Made by a program: the position numbers and the translations under genes | Part shown: one piece after another, positions 11,419 to 19,372 of the stretch | How positions within the stretch are numbered: position 1 is the first letter of the stretch | Layout: each line of letters opens with the position of its first letter | The notes under the pieces: model-generated | What the model saw: the letters and a program-made list of their open reading frames with translations, nothing else | The model's database searches: none | Told to the model about the DNA's origin: nothing | From: an uncultured Rhodospirillales bacterium | GTDB taxonomy: Bacteria > Pseudomonadota > Alphaproteobacteria > CAAGCB01 > CAG-977 | Length of the DNA: 64,000 bases | Assembly (NCBI GenBank): GCA_902777205.1 | Contig: CACYSU010000008.1 | Span: forward strand, 1 to 64,000 | Direction: 5' to 3'

Positions 11419-12534
11419 TTACACTCGCATAGGCATCAAAACAAACAAAACGCTGGGATCGGACATATCCGTCAAAACGGTCGGGGACGCCGAATCCGAA
11501 AAAGCGATCTGCACCAATCCGCCCTTGATCTGTTTCAAAACGTCTTCCAAATAGACGTAGTTGAACCCGACATCAATCGGATCGGCGTCGTATTTGGCTT
11601 CCAGCTCGTCTTCCGCGCTGCCCTCTTCGGCGTTCGCGGCGGAAACCTTGACCAACCCTTTCGACAGCGTCAAACGCACGGCGCGGGATTTTTCGGACAG
11701 GCTGGACACGCGGTCAACCACCTGCGCCAACGCCTGCGCGTCGATTTCCATCACCTTGTCGTTTTCCGTCGGAATCACGCGTTCGTAATCGGGATAAGTT
11801 CCCTCGATCAGCAAAGAGGTCAGCACCAGATCGCCGAACGTAAAGCGGATTTTATAGGTGGACAGGTCGATCGCCACGTCGCCCGCTTCCTCGGCCAGCA
11901 ACTTGCTCAATTCGCCGATCGCCTTGCGCGGGACGATAATTCCGGGCATACCGGCCGCTCCTTCGGGGAACACGGCTTCGGCGCACGCCAGACGGTGTCC
12001 GTCGGTCGCGACGGCGCGCAAAATCTTTTCCTCTTTCGATGTCGCTTCATGCAAATAAATGCCGTTCAGATAGAAACGCGTTTCCTCGGTTGACACCGCG
12101 AAAGACGTGCGGTCGATCAAATCGCGCAGATCGGACGCCTTCAGCGCGAAATGGTGTGTCATATCCCCGTCGGCGATCGAGGGGAAATCCTCGCCCGCCA
12201 TCGTCGCCAAAGCGAACTTGGCGCGGCCGGCCGTCATTTTCAGCTGGTTGTTTTCGGCGTTCAGAACAAATTCGATTTCCGCCCCGTCCGGCAGTTTGCG
12301 CACGATTTCGTACAGCTTGTGCGCGGGGGCGGTGATCGCGCCGGCTTTGTCAACCTTGGCGGCCGTTTTTTCGCTGATTTCCAATTCGTTGTCCGTCGCG
12401 TTCAAAACAATTCCGCCCTCGGCCGCCGTGATTTTGACGTTCGACAGCAAAGGATTGGTATGACGGCGTTCCACCACGTTCTGCACATGGGACAAAGATT
12501 TCAGCAAAGCGGCGCGTTCTATCGTAAATTTCAT
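11419..12534 (-). CDS. dnaN: DNA polymerase III beta sliding clamp
   Basis: This 371-residue protein matches the clamp family along its length, from MKFTIERAALLKSLSHVQNVVERR at the start to the conserved C-terminal VLMPMRV. The clamp dimer encircles DNA and tethers polymerase III. The ATG at 12534 gives the canonical N-terminus; an upstream TTG would add three residues. The gap to dnaA (12535-12693) has no gene and no recognisable DnaA-box cluster. Confidence 0.96.
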   Translation of the reverse strand: MKFTIERAALLKSLSHVQNVVERRHTNPLLSNVKITAAEGGIVLNATDNELEISEKTAAKVDKAGAITAPAHKLYEIVRKLPDGAEIEFVLNAENNQLKMTAGRAKFALATMAGEDFPSIADGDMTHHFALKASDLRDLIDRTSFAVSTEETRFYLNGIYLHEATSKEEKILRAVATDGHRLACAEAVFPEGAAGMPGIIVPRKAIGELSKLLAEEAGDVAIDLSTYKIRFTFGDLVLTSLLIEGTYPDYERVIPTENDKVMEIDAQALAQVVDRVSSLSEKSRAVRLTLSKGLVKVSAANAEEGSAEDELEAKYDADPIDVGFNYVYLEDVLKQIKGGLVQIAFSDSASPTVLTDMSDPSVLFVLMPMRV

Positions 12535-12693
12535 GGATTCCAACTCTTCAAAAAAGGTTAAAAACTGTTTAGCGGCAGTATATCACATCCGGCGTTTTTC
12601 CAAAGCAAAAAATGTCAAAAGACGCCAAAGTTTTTTCCCGATTCGCGCCCGATCCGGAAACCGGCGCGACTCGGCGGATTCAAATGATTTCAA

Positions 12694-14061
12694 TCAGGCG
12701 GAAAGAACGCGGCGCAGACTGTCGATTTCCGATTTGAACGCAGCGTCCGCGAAACACATGTCCTCGATCGTTTTCACCGCGTGAATCACCGTCGTGTGGT
12801 CGCGGTCAAACGCCCTGCCGATGTCCGGCAAAGACTTGGTCGTCAGCGTTTTCGCCAGATACATGGCGATCTGGCGCGGGCGCGCGACGGAACGTTCCCG
12901 CCGTTTCGATGTCATTTCGGACAAACGGATGTTGTAATGTTCCGCGACTTTGCGCTGGATGTCCTCGATGGACACGCGGCGATCCATCACGCTCAGCACG
13001 TCGCGCAGAATGTCGCACGTGCGTTCCAGCGTCACTTCGCCGCCCATCAGCTGGACGTGCGCCGCGACGCGCAGCAGCGCGCCTTCCAATTCGCGCACGC
13101 TGGACGTGATTTTTTCAGCCAGAAAGGCGATGACATCGGACGGCACGCGGACGCCGAGGTTCTGCGCCTTGTTTTCCAAAATGCCCAGCCGCAGCTCGTA
13201 CGTCGTCGGATGAATGTCCACCACCAGCCCCGACCCCAGACGGGTTTTCAGGCGGTCTTCGATCCCGTCCAGATTGACCGGCGGCTTGTCGGCCGACAAA
13301 ACGATCTGCTTTCCCGCGCCGGCCAAAGCGTTGAACGTGTGGAAAAACTCGTCCTGCGTGTTTTCCTTGCCGATCAGAAACTGGACATCGTCGATCATCA
13401 AAACGTCAACGTTGCGCAGCTCCTCTTTGAACGACAGCGTGTCCTTGTAACGCAGGGCGCGGACGAACAGGTACATGAACTTTTCCGCCGACAGATAGAC
13501 GACGCGGCGCGACGGCGCGTGTTCGCGGATGTGCCACGCGATCGAATGCATCAAATGCGTTTTGCCCAGCCCCGCGCTGGAATACAGGTAAAGCGGGTTG
13601 AATTGGACATTGTCCGTTTCCGCCACGCGGCGGGCGGCGGCATAGGCGAATTCGTTCGGCGCGCCGACGACGAAATTGTCGAACGTGTAGCGCGGATCCA
13701 AAGCGGCGGACAAAACGTCCTTTTCCGATTCAACGGAAATGCGTTCGGCCGCGCGTTCGGGTTCCGGCGCGGCCTCCGCGCGTTCCGGTTCGGCCGGCGC
13801 GGCGAAAGCGGGGCTGCCGACCTCGAATTTAACCGAAGTCACGGCGGGGTTTTCCGCCCGCCATGCCTGCGTGATGTCGTCGGCGAAGTTGCGCGCGATA
13901 TAGCTGCAGAAAAAATTCGTCGGCAGGAACAGCGTCAAAACGCCGTCCTTGAACCCGCCGACAGCCAGCGATTTCAGCCAAGTGTCAAACGCGGACGCGC
14001 CCAGCGATTTACGCAGGCGTCCGGCCACCGCCGCCGATTGAGCTGTCAACGAATCATTCAT
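12694..14061 (-). CDS. dnaA: chromosomal replication initiator DnaA
   Basis: This 455-residue protein has the four-domain DnaA layout: an N-terminal DnaB-interaction domain with FDTWLKSLAV, an acidic Glu/Ala/Pro linker (about 90-120), an AAA+ domain with Walker A SAGLGKTHLMHS and Walker B MIDDVQFL, and a C-terminal DNA-binding domain with the signature FDRDHTTVIHAVKTIE. The start chosen is the ATG at 14061, preceded by AAAAGGAA; the open frame upstream lacks family similarity. It heads the dnaN-recF-gyrB series and follows the terminated rpsT gene. Confidence 0.96.
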   Translation of the reverse strand: MNDSLTAQSAAVAGRLRKSLGASAFDTWLKSLAVGGFKDGVLTLFLPTNFFCSYIARNFADDITQAWRAENPAVTSVKFEVGSPAFAAPAEPERAEAAPEPERAAERISVESEKDVLSAALDPRYTFDNFVVGAPNEFAYAAARRVAETDNVQFNPLYLYSSAGLGKTHLMHSIAWHIREHAPSRRVVYLSAEKFMYLFVRALRYKDTLSFKEELRNVDVLMIDDVQFLIGKENTQDEFFHTFNALAGAGKQIVLSADKPPVNLDGIEDRLKTRLGSGLVVDIHPTTYELRLGILENKAQNLGVRVPSDVIAFLAEKITSSVRELEGALLRVAAHVQLMGGEVTLERTCDILRDVLSVMDRRVSIEDIQRKVAEHYNIRLSEMTSKRRERSVARPRQIAMYLAKTLTTKSLPDIGRAFDRDHTTVIHAVKTIEDMCFADAAFKSEIDSLRRVLSA

Positions 14062-14258
14062 TTCCTTTTCCGTTTTTTCTGGTTGAACCGCCGCATCCGC
14101 CCGCGGTTCGCGCGGTGAATAATAGGGGGGAGTCGGGCGAAAGGCAAGCCTTGATATCGACAAAAATCAAATAAATCCGCTTGACTCAAGATATTGTGGC
14201 ACCCCGCCGCCCGACGCATACGAAACGCGTGTGACGGGCGGCCGCCGACATCAACGAC

Positions 14259-14290
14259 AAAAAGCAGACTGTCCGAAGACGGCCTGCTTT
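14259..14290 (-). terminator. intrinsic terminator of rpsT
   Basis: On the minus strand AAAGCAG...CTGCTTT forms about a 12-bp stem with one mismatch, closed by a TTCG tetraloop and followed by T5. It separates rpsT from dnaA. Confidence 0.75.
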
Positions 14291-14356
14291 AAATCGCGAA
14301 ACAGACGTGCAAAACATGATCCGGTCGATCCGGACAGAGGTTTAAACGTCCCTGCT

Positions 14357-14620
14357 TCAGCCCATCGCCTTGACGCGGGCGGACAAACGGGAAACTCTGC
14401 GAGCGGCGGTATTTTTGTGCAAAACACCCTTTGAAACAGCACGCATAATTTCCGATTCGGCCGTGCGGAAAGCTTCCTGCGCGGCGGCCTTGTCGCCACC
14501 GGCCAAAGCGGCTTCAAATTTATTCGTAAACGTGTGAACGCGGGATTTGCGGGCGGCGTTGTACTGCGCGCGGCGGGCGTTGCGACGGATACGTTGTTTT
14601 GACGAAAGATGATTAGCCAT
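14357..14620 (-). CDS. rpsT: 30S ribosomal protein S20
   Basis: This 87-residue basic protein matches S20 throughout (ANHLSSKQRIRRNARRAQYN, then KGVLHKNTAARRVSRLSARV). It binds 16S rRNA early in 30S assembly. The rpsT-dnaA neighbourhood is common in Alphaproteobacteria. A good terminator follows. Confidence 0.96.
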   Translation of the reverse strand: MANHLSSKQRIRRNARRAQYNAARKSRVHTFTNKFEAALAGGDKAAAQEAFRTAESEIMRAVSKGVLHKNTAARRVSRLSARVKAMG

Positions 14621-14696
14621 TGTTTTTTCCTGTTTGCTTAAAACGAACTAAGGTAGGTTTTATACTCTCACTTTTCCGGTAAAGTCAAGGGATAAA

Positions 14697-15455
14697 CTAC
14701 TTGTGCACATACTTTGGCGCACGATTTTCCCTCAACGCGGCCAGCCCTTCGCGCGCGTCAACGGACATCAGCGACAACGCGGCCGCCGCGCCGCCGGAAA
14801 TTTCACGGCCGCCGCACGCCTGCGACACGGCCTGTTTAGCCAGTTTGACGCCGACGGCCGGCATATCGGCGATGCGTTCGGCGGTTTCCCCGACCTCGTT
14901 CAACAGGTCGGCGCCGTCCACCACGCGCGACACCAATCCGCAGGCCAGCGCCTCTTGCGCGCCGACGTGCCGCCCCGTCAGCAGGATGTCCATGGCCTTG
15001 GCGCGCCCGACTCGGCCGGCCAGCAAAGCCGCCCCGCCCATTTGCGGCAAAACGCCCAGCGTGATTTCCGGAAAACCGAATCGCGCGTTGTCCGCGGCGA
15101 TGACGACATCGCTCATCAGCACCAATTCCAACCCGCCGCCGAACACGTATCCGGCGACACCGGCGACAATCGGCTTGGAACAGCGGGCGAACGCGTCGGC
15201 CGCTTTGGCGTACAGCTCGCTTTTGCCCGCGGCGTCGGCGGCCGCGAATTCGGACATATCCGTCCCCGCGGCGAAAAATCCGGCGTCCCCTTTCAAAACG
15301 ATCACGCGAATGGATTCCTCGGCGTCGAAATCGCCGATCGCCGCCGCCAGTTCGCGCAGCATCGCGGCGCAAACGGCGTTCATGGACGCCGGACGGTTCA
15401 GCGTGATCATCCCGATCGCGTTGTTGCTTTCGACGGTAATCGTTTCAAAATCCAT
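14697..15455 (-). CDS. enoyl-CoA hydratase/isomerase family protein
   Basis: This 252-residue crotonase-fold protein has the oxyanion-hole region AGVAGYVFGGGLELVLMSD (about residues 98-116) and FGFPEITLGVLPQMGG (about 124-140). Both glutamates typical of enoyl-CoA hydratases (GGGLE and FPEI) are present, so hydration of trans-2-enoyl-CoA is likely. Other crotonase reactions cannot be excluded. It lies three bases after the upstream exported-protein gene and is probably co-transcribed with it. Confidence 0.85.
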   Translation of the reverse strand: MDFETITVESNNAIGMITLNRPASMNAVCAAMLRELAAAIGDFDAEESIRVIVLKGDAGFFAAGTDMSEFAAADAAGKSELYAKAADAFARCSKPIVAGVAGYVFGGGLELVLMSDVVIAADNARFGFPEITLGVLPQMGGAALLAGRVGRAKAMDILLTGRHVGAQEALACGLVSRVVDGADLLNEVGETAERIADMPAVGVKLAKQAVSQACGGREISGGAAAALSLMSVDAREGLAALRENRAPKYVHK

Positions 15456-15458
15456 GGT

Positions 15459-15833
15459 TCAATCCTTTTCCGTTGTTTTCAATTCAAACCGCACGGTCGC
15501 CGGCGTTCCGTCATCGACGGAAATCGTCAGCTCCTCGCCTTCGCGCGTAAAGGAAGCGGACGCGGCCGCCGCCTTTCCCTTTTTCCACCCCAACTGGGGC
15601 AGGGTTTTGCCGTAAAAATCAAGCACGTTTTTCCGGCCGACGTTTTCACTTTGGGCGTATGCTTCGACAATGCGGCCGGACGGCGCGTCGAACGCGACCG
15701 CCCCGTCGTCGAACTGCTTCAGCCCGTCCATCAGGGGCAGATCCTCGAATCCCGACATGAAAACGGGCTGCGCGGCCAAAGCCGGACAGCTGATCAATCC
15801 CGAAAAAATCAAAGCGTTCAAAAATTTCCTCAT
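15459..15833 (-). CDS. exported protein of unknown function next to enoyl-CoA hydratase
   Basis: This 124-residue protein has a signal peptide (MRKFLNALIFSGLISCPALAA). The mature part includes DFYGKTLPQLGWKK (about residues 75-88) and a beta-rich end. I believe this small family recurs next to enoyl-CoA hydratase genes in Alphaproteobacteria, but I cannot name it. A hydrophobic-ligand or envelope role is speculation. Confidence 0.75.
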   Translation of the reverse strand: MRKFLNALIFSGLISCPALAAQPVFMSGFEDLPLMDGLKQFDDGAVAFDAPSGRIVEAYAQSENVGRKNVLDFYGKTLPQLGWKKGKAAAASASFTREGEELTISVDDGTPATVRFELKTTEKD

Positions 15834-15845
15834 ATTCCCCTTTTA

Positions 15846-15881
15846 CATCATTTTTCGCGTCTTCTCACCAGAAAAATGATG
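15846..15881. repeat. 10-bp inverted repeat between divergent genes
   Basis: CATCATTTTT at 15846-15855 and AAAAATGATG at 15872-15881 are perfect inverted copies separated by 16 bases. They lie in the divergent promoter region of the exported-protein gene (minus) and the UbiB-like gene (plus). This could be an operator or a 5' leader hairpin for the minus-strand gene. Confidence 0.4.
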
Positions 15882-15937
15882 CCGCGCGCCGAAATATCCG
15901 CTATCATCCGGTTCACACCACCGTTCCGGAGCTTTCC

Positions 15938-17263
15938 ATGCTTGACCCGCACAGCCTGTTCGCGCTTTACCGTTACGGCCGCGATTTGGCGCGGTTCGAC
16001 GCGCAAGTCGTCCTCGCCCCCCTGCCCGCCCGTTTTTTGACACAGCGTCCGTCGAAAAACAAAGCGACCGACCTGCCGGAAACGCCCGCCGCCCGCTTGT
16101 CGCTTTATCTGCGCGGCACGGGGGTCGCGGAACAGACCGCCGCCGCGTTTTTCGCGCTTTACCCCGATATCGCCGGCCGCGCGGCGTCCGATTTGACCGC
16201 CCGATCGTCCGGTCTGACCGTTCCCGCCGACACCCTTGAAAAAGACAAATCCGAATCCCTTTTGCGCCTGTTTTTCGCTTTGGCAAAAGGCAACGCGGCC
16301 GCTGCGACTTTGGCACGTGATTTTGAAGCGGTTTTGGACGCGGAATCCGATTTCAGGTTGGAAGCCGCCGCGCTGGAACGCTTAAACGACAGCTTTTGCG
16401 ATGACGGCTGCCTGTCAACCGCCCTGCCCGATTGGGCGCAAACGCGCAAGGAACGGCTGGTTTTGCAGCCTTTGCCCGACCTGCGCCCCCTGTCCGCCGC
16501 GCCAGACAAAGCCAAAGCGGCCGCCGCGCTGGTCAGGACGGTTGTTTTGATGATTCTGCGCGACGGCTTCGTCGTCGCCCCGTCCGCCGCCGCGTGCCGC
16601 GCGGATGCCGCGGGGACGCTTTTTATGACGCGCGCGCGTCTGCCCGCCGCCCTGTCCGTCAAGGAACGGGAAACGCTCAGTCTGTTTCTGGCCGCCTTGA
16701 ACGCCAAGGATTACAAGGCCGCCGCCAAAGCGTTGCTGACATCTGGGCTGCTGCCGCCCCTGTTTTCCGCGCCGCGGCTGATCCGGTTGATTGAAGAGGC
16801 CGACCGTCACGCCGCGCTGTTGTTGGCGGGACAGAAAGCCGATTGCTTCCTGCGTCATTTCGCGCAGGACGGCATTTTCTTTTCCCGCGCCGTCCGCGCC
16901 TGCGTTTTCGCCATGAAACGGGTTGAAGACCTCTGCCGCGCCGAAATCGGCGTCAACGGCGACATCTGGCAGGCCGCCGCCGCAGATTACGCCGCGTTCA
17001 GGGACAAGGGGCTGAACATCGACACCGCGCCTTTGCTGGACGCGGACAGTTTGAAACGGACGTTCGGCGTCGCGCCGCACCATGCGGAACGCCTGCGCAT
17101 TCAGGGTAAAAAAACGCCGGAATTTCAACAGGATTTCAAAAAAATACCGGAAATTCTGAACCGCCGGACTTTCGCCGGCCGCAACAACACCGCCCGACAT
17201 CCGGTTTGCAAATGGATTGCCGGTATTTTGCTGGCCGGTCTGGCCGCCGGATTATTGTTCTAA
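15938..17263 (+). CDS. UbiB/ABC1-like protein lacking kinase motifs
   Basis: This 441-residue protein aligns by layout with UbiB. It has a central EAAALERLNDSF block (about residues 145-156), a TRARLPAALSVKERETLSLFLAAL block resembling the region after the UbiB DFG motif (about 230-255), a segment like NYRKVAEV of E. coli UbiB, and a C-terminal transmembrane helix (about 423-441). The HADPHPGN-type catalytic loop is replaced by VAPSAAACRADAAGT, and DFG is absent. It is probably a pseudokinase-like homologue linked to quinone metabolism. Family assignment rests on weak patterns and should be treated as tentative. Confidence 0.55.
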   Translation: MLDPHSLFALYRYGRDLARFDAQVVLAPLPARFLTQRPSKNKATDLPETPAARLSLYLRGTGVAEQTAAAFFALYPDIAGRAASDLTARSSGLTVPADTLEKDKSESLLRLFFALAKGNAAAATLARDFEAVLDAESDFRLEAAALERLNDSFCDDGCLSTALPDWAQTRKERLVLQPLPDLRPLSAAPDKAKAAAALVRTVVLMILRDGFVVAPSAAACRADAAGTLFMTRARLPAALSVKERETLSLFLAALNAKDYKAAAKALLTSGLLPPLFSAPRLIRLIEEADRHAALLLAGQKADCFLRHFAQDGIFFSRAVRACVFAMKRVEDLCRAEIGVNGDIWQAAAADYAAFRDKGLNIDTAPLLDADSLKRTFGVAPHHAERLRIQGKKTPEFQQDFKKIPEILNRRTFAGRNNTARHPVCKWIAGILLAGLAAGLLF

Positions 17264-17802
17264 AAAGACGGCAGAGCCGCGCGCTGATCGGGGCTCATCG
17301 CCTGATAAACGGCGCGCACGTTGTCATAGGCGGACGGAACGCCCATATGCGCCGCCTGCAGGTAATAGGTGTAGGATTTCTGCAGATCCTGCCGCAATCC
17401 CGTGCCGGTCGCGTACATCCACGCCAGCAATTCGATGGCTTCGGCGTTTTCATGTTCGGACAGACGGCGGATCTCCGCCAAATCAAACGGCGTGACAGCA
17501 CCTTTTTTCACGGCGTTCACGATATCGTTCCAGCTGTATTCCGTTTCAAATTCGGCGGGCTTTGCCTGTTTGTCAAACAACGCTTTCTTTTCGCGCCAAA
17601 TCGCTTCGGGCTTTGAATCGGCCTTTTTAAACGTCAACAGAGGTTCTTCCGGCAGGGACGCGGAACGCGACGACGCGCTTTTTTCGGAACTGAGCAAATT
17701 CCGGTACATCTGATCGGCCGTCAATCCGAACGCCAAAGCGTCGGAAATGCCCAGAAACATAACAAAAAATCCGAAAATCAAACCGCGCGACACGTCTTTC
17801 AT
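17260..17802 (-). CDS. exported Sel1-repeat protein
   Basis: Read from the ATG at 17802, this 180-residue protein starts with a signal peptide (MKDVSRGLIFGFFVMFLGISDALA). The C-terminal half has Sel1-type helical repeats: ELLAWMYATGTGLRQDLQKSYTYYLQAA, then MGVPSAYDNVRAVYQAMS. Sel1 repeats form alpha-solenoids that bind other proteins. It ends four bases inside the convergent UbiB-like gene. The upstream frame extension (to 17874) is hydrophobic but has no ribosome-binding site that decides for it. Confidence 0.75.
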   Translation of the reverse strand: MKDVSRGLIFGFFVMFLGISDALAFGLTADQMYRNLLSSEKSASSRSASLPEEPLLTFKKADSKPEAIWREKKALFDKQAKPAEFETEYSWNDIVNAVKKGAVTPFDLAEIRRLSEHENAEAIELLAWMYATGTGLRQDLQKSYTYYLQAAHMGVPSAYDNVRAVYQAMSPDQRAALPSF

Positions 17803-17891
17803 CCCGTAAAACCAAAGGGAACGCCCCGAAAATTCTTTATCTTTTATAAATCCTTTCGTGATAAAAATCCACAAAAATGGAAAGGTTTCCC

Positions 17892-18341
17892 ATGAAAAAG
17901 ATCGTCATTCCCGTTTTTCGCAACGATTCCGCCAAAGATTTGCCCCTGCCGTCCTATGCCACGGCCGAATCCGCCGGTATGGATTTATATGCGGACATTC
18001 CCAATTCCATGACCATTCCCGCGGGCGGACGCGAAAAAATCCCGACCGGCATCAGCATCGCCCTGCCGTCCGGATACGAAGCCCAAATCCGCAGCCGTTC
18101 CGGTTTGGCGTGGAAAGAGGGCATCGTCGTCCTGAATTCCCCCGGAACGATCGACGCCGATTACCGCGGCGAAATTTTTGTCATCCTGCACAATACTGAC
18201 GACAAGATTTTTCTGCTGAAACGCGGAATGCGAATTGCACAAATGGTCATCGCCCCCGTCGTTCAGGCGCAATGGCACGAAATCGAAACCTTGACCGCCA
18301 CCGCCCGCGGTTCCGGCGGTTTCGGATCGACCGGATTGTAA
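17892..18341 (+). CDS. dut: dUTP diphosphatase
   Basis: This 149-residue protein has the trimeric dUTPase motifs in order: AGMDLYAD, the [11 protein letters not shown] motif (about 65-75), [14 protein letters not shown] with the catalytic Asp (about 80-93), the RIAQMVI motif, and the flexible C-terminal arm [11 protein letters not shown]. It hydrolyses dUTP to dUMP, keeping uracil out of DNA and supplying dTMP synthesis. The start is the ATG at 17892 behind GGAAAGG. It is followed by the SH3 protein gene after one base. Confidence 0.96.
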   Translation: MKKIVIPVFRNDSAKDLPLPSYATAESAGMDLYADIPNSMTIPAGGREKIPTGISIALPSGYEAQIRSRSGLAWKEGIVVLNSPGTIDADYRGEIFVILHNTDDKIFLLKRGMRIAQMVIAPVVQAQWHEIETLTATARGSGGFGSTGL

Positions 18342-18342
18342 A

Positions 18343-18825
18343 ATGCGTTTTTTGTCGGCCGTTCTGGCTTTTTCAATGCTTCTCGCCCCGTTTCGCGCGT
18401 CGGCGCAAACGGGGTTGCCCCTGCCGCGCTTTGTTTCCCTGCGTTCGCATCAGGTCAATCTGCGCACTGGCCCCGGATTCCGTTATCCGGTCGAATGGGT
18501 GTATTTGAAAAGCGACCTGCCCGTCGAAATCACGGCGGAATTTGAAACATGGCGCCGGATCAGGGATTTCGACGGCAAAGAGGGGTGGATTTATCAGCCG
18601 ATGCTGTCCGGACGCCGCACCGTGCGCGTCACCAAAGACGCCGTTTTGCGACGGGCGGCGAACACGAACGCCCTGCCTTTGGCGAAAATCGAATCGGGGG
18701 CGGTCGGCCGATTGGCGTCTTGTCCGGCGAACATCGGTTTGTGCAAAGTCGAATTCGGCGGTTTTCAGGGTTGGGTCGTCAAAAACGACCTGTGGGGCGT
18801 TTACCCCGACGAAGTGTTAGAATAA
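18343..18825 (+). CDS. exported bacterial SH3-domain protein
   Basis: This 160-residue protein has a signal peptide (MRFLSAVLAFSMLLAPFRASA). Two SH3-like units follow: LRSHQVNLRTGPGFRYPVEWVY with GKEGWIYQ, then a second with GFQGWVVKNDLWGVY. This is the common alphaproteobacterial SH3_4 type thought to act at the cell wall. One base separates it from dut, so co-transcription is likely. It is convergent with irr with no gap. Confidence 0.85.
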   Translation: MRFLSAVLAFSMLLAPFRASAQTGLPLPRFVSLRSHQVNLRTGPGFRYPVEWVYLKSDLPVEITAEFETWRRIRDFDGKEGWIYQPMLSGRRTVRVTKDAVLRRAANTNALPLAKIESGAVGRLASCPANIGLCKVEFGGFQGWVVKNDLWGVYPDEVLE

Positions 18826-19236
18826 TCACACTCTGACAACGATGTCGATGGATTTTACCGCCGCGTTGTTGCGCAATTCGTCGGACAACCGGACGGTGAT
18901 CTGGCCGTCGGGCACATCCTCCACCCGACCGTCGCGTTCAAAAAAGACATGGAAATGCGGCGTCAGATTCGTGTCGAAAAAAGCTTTGTCGCTGCCGGTC
19001 AGGATCTCGCGCAGCAAACCGGATTCCTTGAACTGGTTCAGCGCGTTGTAAACCGTTGCCAACGACAGGTTCAATCCTTTTTTTTTCGCTTCCTTGTACA
19101 ATTCTTCGGCGCAAATGTGGCGGTTTCCGGAACCGAACAACAATTTGACCAGTCCCATTCGCTGGCACGTCGGACGCAGATTTGCGCGACGCAACATATC
19201 CACCGCCCAAACATACGGCCTTTCCGTTTTTTTCAT
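18826..19236 (-). CDS. irr: Irr, Fur-family iron response regulator
   Basis: This 136-residue protein has a winged-helix N-terminal half (LRPTCQRMGLVKLLFGSGNRHICAEELY, then LSLATVYNALNQFKESGLLREI) and the Irr-like ligand segment FDTNLTPHFHVFFE near residues 86-100. Irr represses or activates iron and haem genes according to haem status in Alphaproteobacteria. No GCxxCP-type haem regulatory motif is present, so degradation-type control as in Bradyrhizobium is not expected. The upstream stretch (19237-19335) is AT-rich and holds small palindromes around CGATTGAAAATCG on the minus strand, possibly for autoregulation. Confidence 0.85.
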   Translation of the reverse strand: MKKTERPYVWAVDMLRRANLRPTCQRMGLVKLLFGSGNRHICAEELYKEAKKKGLNLSLATVYNALNQFKESGLLREILTGSDKAFFDTNLTPHFHVFFERDGRVEDVPDGQITVRLSDELRNNAAVKSIDIVVRV

Positions 19237-19335
19237 TCCCTCTCCCCGATTTTGAATGAAACGATTTTCAATCGCTTATTGTATTTGTTCTTTCACGCGC
19301 CTGCAAATCATTTTTTTCAAATAAATCAAGCCATT

Positions 19336-19362
19336 AAAAAAGGGGGAGCGCGCCCCCCTTTT
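19336..19362 (-). terminator. intrinsic terminator downstream of the flavin oxidoreductase
   Basis: On the minus strand AAAAGGGGG and CCCCCTTTT form a stem around a GC-rich loop, followed by a T-run, ten bases after the stop codon at 19373. Confidence 0.75.
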
Positions 19363-19372
19363 CAAATTGGCG

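Noticed and set aside
12535-14356. oriC in the dnaA-dnaN or dnaA-rpsT gaps
   Set aside because: No cluster of TTATCCACA-like boxes and no AT-rich unwinding stretch was found by eye in either gap.
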